A stretch of 64,000 nt of DNA from DATKPE01 sp035524335 (GTDB lineage: Bacteria; Bacteroidota; Ignavibacteria; UBA10030; SZUA-254): assembly GCA_035524335.1 (NCBI GenBank), contig DATKPE010000056.1, positions 28,909 through 92,908 of the forward strand, written 5' to 3'. Positions 52,983-61,537 of this stretch are shown piece after piece; position 1 is the first letter of the stretch, and every line of letters starts with the position of its first letter. The translations under genes and the position numbers were made by a program. Under the pieces are notes generated by a model that saw only the letters and a program-made list of their open reading frames with translations, was not told the origin of the DNA and ran no database searches.

Positions 52983-54236
52983 ATGATCCGGATCATCGCC
53001 AAAAAAGAAATCCTGGAGCAGGTCTCCTCGTATCGTTTTGCCATTCTTTCCGGGATGCTTCTTCTCATCATCGGCGTCAGCATCTTTGTTTCGTACGGGG
53101 ATTTCCTCGCGCGGAGTGAGAATTACACGCTCAACCATCCCGAGCCGCATTCGTCCAACATCATGATCAGGCCGACGCCCTTCTCCCTTTTCGCCAAGGG
53201 AATGGACACCTTCCTCGGCAGGATGTATTACCTGAAATACAGCGGGATCGAAGTGCAGGGCGCCGAGCAGTCTGTCGACCGTCTCTTCTCTCTCTTCACT
53301 CAACCGGATATGCTCTTCATCGTCCGGGTCCTTCTGTCGCTCATCGCCCTCCTCTTCACCTTCGATGCGATAACGGGGGAGAAGGAGATGGGAACGCTCC
53401 GGCTTGCCGCAATTGCGGGAGGGGAGAGGATGAGCCTTCTTGCCGGAAAACTGACCGGAAGAGTGCTGGTCGTCGTCATTCCGTTTTCGTTTCTCTTCGT
53501 TGCTGGTGCGCTGGTGGTCTCCCTGCTGGCCGGCATTCAGGTTTCGGCCGATTACTGGATTCGTATGGCCGCCTTTCTCGCCGCCGCGGATGAATACATC
53601 GTGGTATTCTGCGCAATCGGCATCTTTCTCTCGACCATGGTGCATCGCAGTTCCTCGGCGCTCGCGCTTTGCCTCGGTGTCTGGGTGACGTTCGTCTTTA
53701 TCGTTCCCGAAAGCGGCATGCTCCTCGCGCGCGTCGTCTCCGATGTTCCGCCGGGAGAACGCGTTGAAATGCAGGGACGGCTCGCCACCATCAGAGGCAT
53801 CTACGAAAAAATACAGCGGGAAGGGGACAATGGATCTCCGGAAGGGTGGCGGCGGCTGGTGGCGGAAGCGAGGATGGCAAACAGCCAGCTGATCGACTCG
53901 TACGCACCCAAACTCGAACGGCATGTCGACATTACAAAGGATTTCGAACGCTGTTCGCCGGCCGGGTGCGTGACCATGGTGCTCACCGACCTGATGGGAA
54001 CCGGGCTCTTCGAGGAACGGCGGTTCAAAAATTCAGTTTCCTCCTTCTTCGAACGGAATTACGACATTATCAGCGAAGTGAAAAACGGTGAACTGGAGGA
54101 ATATCGCTATCCGCGTGCGCCGGTCGACGAGATTTTCACTTCGGGGGCCCTGACCGATCTGTTCATTCTCGCATGCTTCGGTCTCCTCTTCATCGGGGGC
54201 GCCTTGTACGGATTTTTCCGCTATGATCTCCGGTAG
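52983..54236 (+). CDS. ABC-2 type permease 4 of the five-permease cluster
   Basis: 417 residues from ATG 52983; an earlier frame start at 52905 overlaps permease 3. MIRIIAKKEILEQVSSYRFAILSGMLLLIIGVSIFVSYG (TM1) is followed by IRPTPFSLFAKGMDTFLG, TM2 and FDAITGEKEMGTLRLAAIAGGERMSLLAGK, TM3-5 (to FIVPESGMLLARVV), a shorter outer region with CSPAGCVTMVLTDLMGTGLF, and the last TM ending FFRYDLR. N-terminus and coupling segment are closest to permease 1. Gap to permease 3 is 23 nt. Confidence 0.77.
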   Translation: MIRIIAKKEILEQVSSYRFAILSGMLLLIIGVSIFVSYGDFLARSENYTLNHPEPHSSNIMIRPTPFSLFAKGMDTFLGRMYYLKYSGIEVQGAEQSVDRLFSLFTQPDMLFIVRVLLSLIALLFTFDAITGEKEMGTLRLAAIAGGERMSLLAGKLTGRVLVVVIPFSFLFVAGALVVSLLAGIQVSADYWIRMAAFLAAADEYIVVFCAIGIFLSTMVHRSSSALALCLGVWVTFVFIVPESGMLLARVVSDVPPGERVEMQGRLATIRGIYEKIQREGDNGSPEGWRRLVAEARMANSQLIDSYAPKLERHVDITKDFERCSPAGCVTMVLTDLMGTGLFEERRFKNSVSSFFERNYDIISEVKNGELEEYRYPRAPVDEIFTSGALTDLFILACFGLLFIGGALYGFFRYDLR

Positions 54237-54248
54237 AGGGAATACAGC

Positions 54249-55685
54249 ATGATCCTGCATATTTTACAAAAGGAACTGCGGGAGAAACTCCTCGATCTTC
54301 AGTTCCTCACGGCGTCGCTTATTTCGATCGTTCTCGTCGTTCTGACGATCGTCGCCCTGGCCGCCATCTACCGAGCGCAGGTCGCAGATTTTCATGACCG
54401 GCAGATGACCCAGGAGGATTTTATCGCTCATTACGGCCATCTGAACAGGGTCGGGTGGATGGCCCAGCCGATTCGCCCTCCGTCACCGTACGGGTATCTC
54501 GTCGAAGGGTATCACCCGGAAGCAGGTCAGGAGAATTACCTCAGCAACCCGATGATCGTTCTCTTTTCCGGCATCGACCTTATTGTAATCGTCACCATCA
54601 TCATGAGTCTCTTCGGCATTCTTTTCTCGTACCATGCAGTGAGCGGGGAACGGGAGGCAGGCGTCCTGCGGTTGCTGCTGTCCGCCGGCGCGCCCCGGTC
54701 GACCGTTGTCCTCGGCAAATATATCGGTGGCTGCATCAGTCTGATGCTGCCGTTTCTGATCGGGCTTCTCGCGGGCGTGGCCGGTCTTGCGCTCCTCCCC
54801 GGTGTGCGCCTCGTGCCGGGCGACGCCGCCGTGCTGATCCTTTTGTTCATTGTCTCCTGGATCTACATCTCCTTCTTCTACGGCCTGGGGCTCTATTTTT
54901 CGACCAGATCCGCGAACTCCTCCGTGTCGGTCCTCAAGTCTCTTTTCGCATGGGTCGTCCTCGTCCTGATCCTGCCCAACATCAGCCCGTTTCTGGCTCA
55001 GCGGGTCTACCAGATCCCGTCGAAAACGAAAGTCGACATGGAGGCGTGGCGGATCCGGGATGAAGAGCGCGACAAGATCGTGGATACAAGGGCGAAGGAG
55101 CTTCGCGCAGTGAAATATGCTGATATTGCCTCCGTGCTTGAGAGGATTTCCCTCAAGCAGATCGACGAGGATCTGCGGCGCAGGATGGCGGGCGACGAAA
55201 CGCTGAAGCTGAGGCTCGCTCAGTACAAAAAGGACTGGATGGACATGGTTGACGAGGTGAATAAGGAACAGCTGGAAAAGACCCGGCCGCTGTATGAGGA
55301 CCTCGAACAGCGGTCACAACACCAGGAAAAACTCGCAAAAATATTCGCCTCGGTTTCGCCGGTGGGTAATTATGTTTTTCTGGCAACCGACCTGACTGAA
55401 TCGGGCATCCAGGCCGACGATGCGTGGAACAGGCAGAAGGAAGAGTACTTCACGTCGATGAGCCCGATTCTCATGGCGATATACAATAAAGCACTCAAGC
55501 AGAATCCCAGGCTCGGTGTCAATGATTACATCGATCTCAGGGAATTCCCCCGGTTCGTCTGGCGGGAAGTCCCGATCACCGAGAGGATATCGGAGTGTCT
55601 CTGGCATCTTGCGGTATTATGCCTTTTGAACGTCGTTATCCTGGCGGCCTCGTTTTTCAGTATCCAGTATTATGATGTCAGATAA
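54249..55685 (+). CDS. ABC-2 type permease 5 of the five-permease cluster
   Basis: 478 residues, 12 nt after permease 4. MILHILQKELREKLLDLQFLTASLISIVLVVLTIVALA (TM1), outer region with IRPPSPYGYLVEGYHPEAG, TM2 and YHAVSGEREAGVLRLLLSAGAPRSTVVLGK, TM3-5 (to LILPNISPFLAQRV), a second outer region of about 170 residues predicted coiled-coil (EERDKIVDTRAKELRAVK, KEQLEKTRPLYEDLEQRSQHQ) with SPVGNYVFLATDLTESG, and a last TM ending QYYDVR. Its stop lies inside the first codons of the NEW3 gene, so the two are translationally coupled. Confidence 0.77.
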   Translation: MILHILQKELREKLLDLQFLTASLISIVLVVLTIVALAAIYRAQVADFHDRQMTQEDFIAHYGHLNRVGWMAQPIRPPSPYGYLVEGYHPEAGQENYLSNPMIVLFSGIDLIVIVTIIMSLFGILFSYHAVSGEREAGVLRLLLSAGAPRSTVVLGKYIGGCISLMLPFLIGLLAGVAGLALLPGVRLVPGDAAVLILLFIVSWIYISFFYGLGLYFSTRSANSSVSVLKSLFAWVVLVLILPNISPFLAQRVYQIPSKTKVDMEAWRIRDEERDKIVDTRAKELRAVKYADIASVLERISLKQIDEDLRRRMAGDETLKLRLAQYKKDWMDMVDEVNKEQLEKTRPLYEDLEQRSQHQEKLAKIFASVSPVGNYVFLATDLTESGIQADDAWNRQKEEYFTSMSPILMAIYNKALKQNPRLGVNDYIDLREFPRFVWREVPITERISECLWHLAVLCLLNVVILAASFFSIQYYDVR

Positions 55686-57192
55686 CCATGCGCCCCACGT
55701 CGACCCGCAGAAGATGATGAGAAAACTATCGATAGTCGTCCTCGTTTTCTGGTTCGTATGCCGATGGACGGTGACTGCCCAGATGCTCTACAATCCGAAC
55801 GATGAACGGTTCAAGCCGTTATACCTCGAGAAAGTACAGAACGATTACAAAGTTCAGAAGGACGATTTCGAACGGCAGAAGATGCTGTTCGAGAAAAAAC
55901 TCATATCCGAGCGTGAATTTGCCGCTTCCGAGGCGAACTTCAAAAATGCCCAGATCACGTATCAGCAGGCGATCCTTTCGCTTGCGTTCGAACAACCGCA
56001 TATCACGATCGACAAAGGGATCAAATATCAGTCGAGAGACGGGAAAAAGCGGGTCAAACTGGTCCTCCGGAACACCACGGGAGGCCTGATCGAAGGGCGC
56101 AAGGTCGAACTTCAGGATTTTGAGGGGATCCGGACAGACCGGATCTCGAACGTGTACATCTCCCTTGTGAACGACCAGAATTCCATCATCAGCGATCCGT
56201 ACGAAGCCAAGATCGCAACCATGCCGGTCAACGAGCCGGTTCCCGTCGATTTCGTTCTCCTGCAGGATCTCGATAATGTCACCGTCAAATGCGTCTATGG
56301 CGACAAGTCCGAGGAAAAAAAGATATACCTCCAGAAGGACGAAAGCGCAAACAAGATTCTGATCACCTCGGAGCAGTTTTCGCAGGAATGCGATCTCGGC
56401 GCCAGGGCAAATTACGACCTTACACTCGATCTCTTTTCCAGCGTCGGCAACGTGTATCAGCTGGAAGTCTTCAATCTCCCTCCGCAGGTCACGCATGACT
56501 TTTTTGAAACCCAGACGAATGCACGGCTCTCACAGGTCAAATTTTCCCAGGATGTCAATACGAGGAAACTGACCCTTGCCGTCTACCTTCCTGACCGGTA
56601 TGACAGCACGACGCTCCTGATCGACAGACCGATAACGTTTTATGCGGTAGCACTGCCGCCCGGCTTTGCCGAACCCGCCCGGGAAGCGAATCAGAAATAC
56701 ACCATGAGCGACCTCACGAAGCTGAATGTCAGTTTCGTGCGCCTGGAGCTTGTCCCGAGAGGGGTCGGCAAAATCCAGGTCCGCGCCACGAACTTCTACC
56801 AAGAAATCAAGCCCGGCGAACAGGTCCGGATGAACCTCTCCATCTTCAACGACGGCACCCGCCGGCTGGATAATATCAAGGTTCAGGCCGAAGTGCCGAT
56901 CAACTGGACGTCGACCGTCGTTCCCGACCTGCTCGCATCGCTCCCTCCCGGAAAGGAGGAAACAGTCTCCGTCACTATCGTGCCTTCCGCCGATGCCAGC
57001 ATTGGCGATTATGAAGCCACCATCAAAACCGAATCGTTCGCCAGTAACCGGAAGGTCGATTCAGAGGACAAGAAAATCAGAATCCATCTCGCTTCCGCTG
57101 CAAATATCTTCGGCACGATCCTTCTCATCGTTCTGCTCCTTGGAGTCCTTCTCGGAGTCGTGATTTTCGGGGTCCGCCTGAGCCGGAAATAG
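55672..57192 (+). CDS. Membrane-anchored hairpin-NEW3 domain protein of the ABC cluster
   Basis: 506 residues from ATG 55672, which overlaps permease 5 by 14 nt; ATG 55714 gives a tighter signal peptide (MMRKLSIVVLVFWFVCRWTVTA) and is a good alternative. Residues about 45-100 form a coiled-coil hairpin (KDDFERQKMLFEKKLISEREFAASEANFKNAQITYQQAILS-type pattern) similar to the hairpins of HlyD/MacA-type adaptors. Residues about 115-390 are beta-rich. Residues 390-470 look like a NEW3/CARDB-type domain (QVRMNLSIFNDGTRRLDNIKVQAEVPINW, SLPPGKEETVSVTIVPSADASIGDYEATIKTES). A C-terminal helix (IFGTILLIVLLLGVLLGVVIFGV) anchors it. It is probably the periplasmic partner of the permeases. Confidence 0.68.
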   Translation: MMSDNHAPHVDPQKMMRKLSIVVLVFWFVCRWTVTAQMLYNPNDERFKPLYLEKVQNDYKVQKDDFERQKMLFEKKLISEREFAASEANFKNAQITYQQAILSLAFEQPHITIDKGIKYQSRDGKKRVKLVLRNTTGGLIEGRKVELQDFEGIRTDRISNVYISLVNDQNSIISDPYEAKIATMPVNEPVPVDFVLLQDLDNVTVKCVYGDKSEEKKIYLQKDESANKILITSEQFSQECDLGARANYDLTLDLFSSVGNVYQLEVFNLPPQVTHDFFETQTNARLSQVKFSQDVNTRKLTLAVYLPDRYDSTTLLIDRPITFYAVALPPGFAEPAREANQKYTMSDLTKLNVSFVRLELVPRGVGKIQVRATNFYQEIKPGEQVRMNLSIFNDGTRRLDNIKVQAEVPINWTSTVVPDLLASLPPGKEETVSVTIVPSADASIGDYEATIKTESFASNRKVDSEDKKIRIHLASAANIFGTILLIVLLLGVLLGVVIFGVRLSRK

Positions 57193-57272
57193 TCTCTTCC
57201 TGATAAAATCTCTTCATTCCCGCCTTCCTCATGCCGACACCCGCAACGGCGTCTGCCCATTTCCTGCCATTG

Positions 57273-57303
57273 TTGCAACTCGCAGATGAATTTCCTAGGT
57301 TTC
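57273..57303 (+). promoter_or_regulatory. Promoter TTG-N20-TAGGTTTC
   Basis: TTG at 57273-57275, 20 nt, TAGGTTTC at 57296-57303 (one base from the TAnnTTTG element). It would start transcription about 45 nt before the 77-residue membrane protein gene. Confidence 0.5.
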
Positions 57304-57357
57304 GGATCATTCTGCTCACGGTCCCAACACATGTTTCTGTCACGTAAGGTGATTCCC

Positions 57358-57591
57358 ATGCCGACACAGCCCTCTCACTTCACCAGTGAATTGCTCCGGA
57401 TCGTTATCTCTCTGGCCGTTGTTTTCCTGACCGCCTTCGCAATGGTCGGAGACCGGCTCCGCATCGTGACAGTCCTGCTTCTTGTCTGCGGCGGAATGTC
57501 CGCGGGAGTTTCCCTCGGGAGAATGATGGAACGGCGGCATGCCGGTAAGGCTTCTGGCAAACAAAACGGACCCTCGGCACCGCAGATCTGA
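57358..57591 (+). CDS. Small two-helix membrane protein
   Basis: 77 residues from ATG 57358, preceded by AAGGTGA; an in-frame earlier start at 57286 falls before the promoter's expected start and is unlikely. Two hydrophobic helices (LLRIVISLAVVFLTAFAMVG and IVTVLLLVCGGMSAGVSLGRMM) with a short loop, and a basic tail (ERRHAGKASGKQNGPSAPQI). Family not recognised. It has its own promoter and lies between the ABC cluster and ygfZ; it could be independent of both. Confidence 0.55.
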   Translation: MPTQPSHFTSELLRIVISLAVVFLTAFAMVGDRLRIVTVLLLVCGGMSAGVSLGRMMERRHAGKASGKQNGPSAPQI

Positions 57592-57635
57592 GGACGTTCT
57601 GCCTGCGGAACCCTGCCGCTTCGCCGGAGGATGCT

Positions 57636-57666
57636 TGATAATCGGGAGGCAAATGAGTAGATTATC
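57636..57666 (+). promoter_or_regulatory. Promoter TTG-N20-TAGATTAT for the ygfZ operon
   Basis: TTG at 57636-57638, 20 nt, TAGATTAT at 57659-57666, about 70 nt before the ygfZ ATG. Confidence 0.5.
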
Positions 57667-57734
57667 TCCCGTCCTGTGCAGGATACCGCATATGCTCATG
57701 CCTGCACCCGAGAACTCACTATCGCTGGCTCTTC

Positions 57735-58631
57735 ATGTCAGGAGCGGAACATAACTGGTATTATACGACCGCGAGACCGGTTCTGGAACTCCGGGGTGAG
57801 GGAATTCTCGATTTCCTGAACAGGATCTCCACGAACGATCTTGCGGCTCTTCCGGCCAGCCGCATGCTCGGGACCATATTTTTGAATGAAAAGGGGCGTT
57901 ACATCGACGGTGCTGAGGTGATTCCTCTCGGATCATCTGTCCTGCTCGTGGGAATTGGAACGAAGCGCGGGACGCTTGCATCATGGCTCCGGAAATTCAT
58001 CATCATGGAAGATATCTCGGTGACCGACGCGGCGCAGTTCTCTGCCGTTCACACCGTTTTTCGGGAATCTGCAGAACCTGCCGCCGGCGCGGTCGCAGGC
58101 GCATCCGAACCGGTGAATCGGACAGATGGCCGGCTTGCCTACCGAACCCCGATCTGGCCCGGCACGGAAATCGTCGTCACAGCGGACCCGGCATCTGCGG
58201 CAGGAATGCTCCCGGGAAATCCTCTGACGGCGGAGAAATACGATCAGATGCGCATCGAATCGGGCATCCCTTCGCCCGGCGCGGAACTGACGGAGGAATA
58301 TAATCCCCTCGAAATGTCTCTCCAGAGATTGATTTCGTTTACGAAGGGCTGTTATACCGGGCAGGAGGTCATTGCACGGATCGATACCTACAAAAAGCTC
58401 CGGCGGAGACTGACCCGGATCATTTCTGCCGATCCCGATCGGGAGCTCCGCCCGGGAATGATTGTATTCGACGACGGCGGGATCTACGGAAAAGTGACAA
58501 GCGCGTGCCTCTCTGCGGTATCTTCCCGGTGGATCGGTCTGGGGTACCGTGCGCTGACACCCGATCAGGGTGCCGGCGGAGACGCCGTGCCGGTGCGCTT
58601 TACCGATCTTCCATATTCCCAGCCTGAATGA
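57735..58631 (+). CDS. ygfZ: Folate-binding YgfZ/GcvT-domain protein
   Basis: 298 residues. YgfZ-type proteins bind tetrahydrofolate and support the maintenance of certain iron-sulfur enzymes. The N-terminal GcvT-like part has LELRGEGILDFLNRISTNDLAALPASRMLGTIFLNEKGRYIDG. The diagnostic motif KGCYTGQEVIARIDTYKKLRRRL is near residues 204-226 with the conserved Cys at about 206, and MRIESGIPSPGAELTEEYNPLEMSL precedes it. The C-terminal segment is the expected barrel. The SDR gene overlaps its stop (ATGA). Confidence 0.9.
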   Translation: MSGAEHNWYYTTARPVLELRGEGILDFLNRISTNDLAALPASRMLGTIFLNEKGRYIDGAEVIPLGSSVLLVGIGTKRGTLASWLRKFIIMEDISVTDAAQFSAVHTVFRESAEPAAGAVAGASEPVNRTDGRLAYRTPIWPGTEIVVTADPASAAGMLPGNPLTAEKYDQMRIESGIPSPGAELTEEYNPLEMSLQRLISFTKGCYTGQEVIARIDTYKKLRRRLTRIISADPDRELRPGMIVFDDGGIYGKVTSACLSAVSSRWIGLGYRALTPDQGAGGDAVPVRFTDLPYSQPE

Positions 58632-59365
58632 AAAAAGCCGTCGGAAAAATCGCACTGGTGACCGGGGCCGGACACCGTCTCGGGAGGGCGATCGCTCTTG
58701 CGCTTGCGCGGCAGGGGTTCACCGTTCTGGTCCATTATCACAACTCGGGCCGGAAAGCGGCACAGACGCTCCGCCTCGTGCGGAAGGTAGCGCCCGGATC
58801 GGCGTCGCTGAGGGCGGATCTTCGCCGGCCGGCTGCAATTCGCCGGATGGTCGGGGCCGTCGTCCGGCGATTCGGCCGGATCGATCTGCTGGTCAACAAT
58901 GCAGGAATCTTCCGGCCTGATACGCTGATGTCCGTCACGGAAACGTCGTGGGACAGTGTGCTGGATGCGAACCTGAAGTCCGCATTCTTCTGCACCCAGG
59001 AAGTGGGGAAGGTCATGAAAAAACAGAAAGGGGGGAGGATCATCAATATCGGATCCGTCGGGGCGGAGGAGGCGTGGACCGGCTATATTCCGTACAGCGT
59101 TGCGAAAACGGGTGTCCATGTCCTGACCCGGGCGGCGGCGAAAGCGCTCGCGCCGGAAATTGCCGTCAATGCGATTGCCCCGGGCTTTATCCTTCTGCCC
59201 GGAGAGGAACGGGCTGGCGCAGTGCGTATGCCGCTCGGCAGGATTCCTCTGGGGCGGTACGGCACGCCGGAGGACATCACATCGATGGTTGTGTATCTTG
59301 CGGTCACATCACAGTATATCACAGGACAGATAATTGCAGTTGATGGAGGCAGATCTCTGTTATGA
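58628..59365 (+). CDS. Short-chain dehydrogenase/reductase (FabG/pteridine-reductase-like)
   Basis: 245 residues. NAD(P)H-dependent oxidoreductase. The cofactor motif is TGAGHRLG (residues 12-19), with the dinucleotide-binding NNAG in LLVNNAGIF and the catalytic YSVAK (Tyr about 156, Lys about 160) after IINIGSVGA. The start HRLG with VLVHYHNSGRKA is closer to pteridine reductases than to plain FabG. Neighbouring ygfZ (folate-binding) would suit a pterin role, but this is only a suggestion. It overlaps both neighbours by 4 nt. Confidence 0.88.
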   Translation: MKKAVGKIALVTGAGHRLGRAIALALARQGFTVLVHYHNSGRKAAQTLRLVRKVAPGSASLRADLRRPAAIRRMVGAVVRRFGRIDLLVNNAGIFRPDTLMSVTETSWDSVLDANLKSAFFCTQEVGKVMKKQKGGRIINIGSVGAEEAWTGYIPYSVAKTGVHVLTRAAAKALAPEIAVNAIAPGFILLPGEERAGAVRMPLGRIPLGRYGTPEDITSMVVYLAVTSQYITGQIIAVDGGRSLL

Positions 59366-60201
59366 AAAAATTGAAACGCGTTGCGCCGCCGAAGGCGTAC
59401 AACAACACAGAATTCATGAACAGTCCGGATGCCCGGACGATCCGGATACTTTCGGAGTTTCTGGAACCGCGGAAGCGATTCCGTGAGGAGCACATATATG
59501 ACACCATCGTGTTTTTCGGGTCGGCGCGGATCCAATCTGCGGCCGAAGCGGAGACCCGGCTGAAGGAATTCGTCCGGACGTTCAGGCGACGGCGGCGCCC
59601 CGATAAAACGCTTCTGGCGAAATACCAGGCGTTGAAGAGTGCGGCGGAGATGTCGCGGTACTACGAAGACGCCGAGAAATTAACCTGGATGCTAAGCAAA
59701 TGGGCGCAGAATTTCGACAAAAAACGGCATTTCGTTGTCTGCTCCGGCGGCGGTCCCGGGATCATGGAAGCCGCGAACAGGGGAGCACACCGTGCGGGGG
59801 CAAAATCGGTCGGATTGAATATCAGTCTGCCGTTCGAGCAGTCTCCGAACCGGTATATTACGCAGGGTCTCTCGTTCGAATTCCACTATTTCTTCATGCG
59901 CAAATTCTGGTTCATCTATCTCGCGAAGGCGCTTGTCATGTTCCCCGGCGGTTTCGGAACATTTGACGAAGTTTTCGAGGTTCTGACCCTTCTGCAGACC
60001 AAAAAAGTGATAAAACCGCTCCCTGTCGTCCTCTATGGCCCAAAATACTGGAAAACAGTAATCAATTTCGATGCCATGGTAAAAATGGGTACAATTTCAG
60101 AGGCCGATCTGAAACTCATCAAGTTCTTTGATACACCGGAGGATACATTTGCTTATCTGAAAAGGGAGTTAACCCGGATATATGCTAAAGAACATAAATA
60201 A
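59362..60201 (+). CDS. LOG family protein (TIGR00730 type)
   Basis: 279 residues. LOG-type proteins are nucleoside-monophosphate phosphoribohydrolases or remain annotated as possible lysine decarboxylases. The motifs VVCSGGGPGIMEAANRGAHRAGAKSVGLNISLPFEQ and MFPGGFGTFDEVFEVLTLLQ (PGGxGTxxE) are both present. The N-terminal about 100 residues are an extra helical region, as in the longer LOG subfamily. Substrate undetermined. Start overlaps the SDR stop by 4 nt; the tmRNA gene follows after 59 nt. Confidence 0.9.
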   Translation: MKKLKRVAPPKAYNNTEFMNSPDARTIRILSEFLEPRKRFREEHIYDTIVFFGSARIQSAAEAETRLKEFVRTFRRRRRPDKTLLAKYQALKSAAEMSRYYEDAEKLTWMLSKWAQNFDKKRHFVVCSGGGPGIMEAANRGAHRAGAKSVGLNISLPFEQSPNRYITQGLSFEFHYFFMRKFWFIYLAKALVMFPGGFGTFDEVFEVLTLLQTKKVIKPLPVVLYGPKYWKTVINFDAMVKMGTISEADLKLIKFFDTPEDTFAYLKRELTRIYAKEHK

Positions 60202-60222
60202 AAATCGAATGGGGGGATGGTC

Positions 60223-60253
60223 TTGATCTGCGGATCAAAAATGCGTATATTAA
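60223..60253 (+). promoter_or_regulatory. Promoter TTG-N20-TATATTAA for tmRNA
   Basis: TTG at 60223-60225, 20 nt, TATATTAA at 60246-60253. The mature tmRNA begins at 60261, the right distance for a start point 7-8 nt downstream, which independently supports the promoter model. Confidence 0.65.
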
Positions 60254-60260
60254 ACAAGAT

Positions 60261-60616
60261 GGGGATGACATGGTTTCGACGGAGATGAGAATGGTCGGAA
60301 CTGCATCTCGTGCTCTCCGCGTCGCACGATAATAAAGCGGAAAACTGATAAGTGCCAGCTACAACTACGCACTGGCGGCTTAATAATTAAGCTGCCCATC
60401 CTGCCTGTTCCCGCCTGACGGTGCGGGTAAGGGTGTCGACTCAGTCGGGCTAGTCGGCGATCAACCCCGGTGGTAACCGGCGAATGTACACGGGGTAGGG
60501 TTGCGGTACCGCGTCTGTTCCGGGTACACAATCTGAGTTCTGCCAAGGACGGACTACTGATGTAGACGTTCCGGTGGTTTTCTCTTCGGACCGGGGTTCG
60601 ATTCCCCGCATCTCCA
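60261..60616 (+). ncRNA. ssrA: Transfer-messenger RNA
   Basis: A single-piece tmRNA. The 5' end GGGGATGACATGGTTTCGAC pairs with the 3' CATCTCC (60609-60615), discriminator A at 60616. The TTCGATTCCC T arm is present near 60595. CCA is not encoded (CTT follows). The tag frame starts at GCC 60354 and encodes ASYNYALAA, ending in TAA-TAA at 60381-60386, with the conserved hydrophobic ending ALAA. It has its own promoter and terminator. Confidence 0.95.
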
Positions 60617-60620
60617 CTTC

Positions 60621-60656
60621 GAGAGCCGTTGCACTGTAACGGCTCTCTTTATTTTA
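60621..60656 (+). terminator. Terminator after tmRNA
   Basis: A 10-bp perfect stem GAGAGCCGTT/AACGGCTCTC (60621-60630, 60638-60647) with a 7-nt loop, followed by TTTATTTT. Confidence 0.9.
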
Positions 60657-60706
60657 CGGAAGATGATCGCGTGTCACCGGACAATCGACTCATAGGACCA
60701 TAACTT

Positions 60707-61537
60707 ATGCGCATTCCTTTCGTTAAGATGTCGGGGGCCGGGAACGATTTCGTTCTGATCGATACCCGGACAGCCAGATACCCTGTTGCATGGCCTGATT
60801 TCGCCCGGAGAGCATGCGCCCGGCGGATGGGTATAGGGGCCGACGGTCTGCTGATCGTAAAAACCGGCAACGATACACCGTATGCAATGGAATATTACAA
60901 CGCCGACGGGAGCACAGGGAGCATGTGTGGAAATGGCGGCCGGTGCGCTGCGGCATACCTGATGAATCAGACGAATGCCCGAACGGTCAGCTTCTTTGCC
61001 GTCGATTTTCTCTACCGGGCCGACAGAGAGGGACATTTGGTCCGGCTCGGAATGAAACCGATTGAACTCATTGATAGTAGAAAACAGATTAAGATATTTG
61101 ATCAATCTATCAATTATTTATATTGTAATTCCGGGTCACCTCACGTGATAATTCAATATAGAGACCTCCCAAAAGAGTGGCGCGATGAAATAGTGGCGGA
61201 AGGTCTCTCCCGGATAGGCGGGGCGATACGCCGCCATGAAGCGTTCGCGCCAGGTGGCGTGAATGTCAATTTTATCGAACCAACAACCGACGGCAGGCTG
61301 AGTATGCGTACCTATGAACGCGGCGTGGAAGACGAAACGCTCGCCTGCGGAACGGGAGCAGTTGCCTGCTCCGTCGTTGCATCACACCTCGGCCTCTTTT
61401 CGTCGCCCGTCACTGTCCTGACCAGAAGCGGGGAGGAGCTGACGGTTTATTTTTCGCAGGATTCGGGACGTTTCACCGGTATACAACTAGAGGGTTCAGC
61501 ACGGACGGTCTATGAAGGAAGCATCGAGTATGCCTGA
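60707..61537 (+). CDS. dapF: Diaminopimelate epimerase
   Basis: 276 residues, full length. It converts LL- to meso-diaminopimelate for lysine and peptidoglycan. Catalytic Cys pair: MCGNGGRC (Cys 74) and ETLACGTGA (Cys 214). The N-terminal PFVKMSGAGNDFVLIDT and the later GSPHVII and PGGVNVNFIEP segments are typical. Bases 61070-61170 are clearly AT-rich compared with the flanks without disrupting the reading frame. The end overlaps the start of the Rieske gene by 8 nt. Confidence 0.96.
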   Translation: MRIPFVKMSGAGNDFVLIDTRTARYPVAWPDFARRACARRMGIGADGLLIVKTGNDTPYAMEYYNADGSTGSMCGNGGRCAAAYLMNQTNARTVSFFAVDFLYRADREGHLVRLGMKPIELIDSRKQIKIFDQSINYLYCNSGSPHVIIQYRDLPKEWRDEIVAEGLSRIGGAIRRHEAFAPGGVNVNFIEPTTDGRLSMRTYERGVEDETLACGTGAVACSVVASHLGLFSSPVTVLTRSGEELTVYFSQDSGRFTGIQLEGSARTVYEGSIEYA

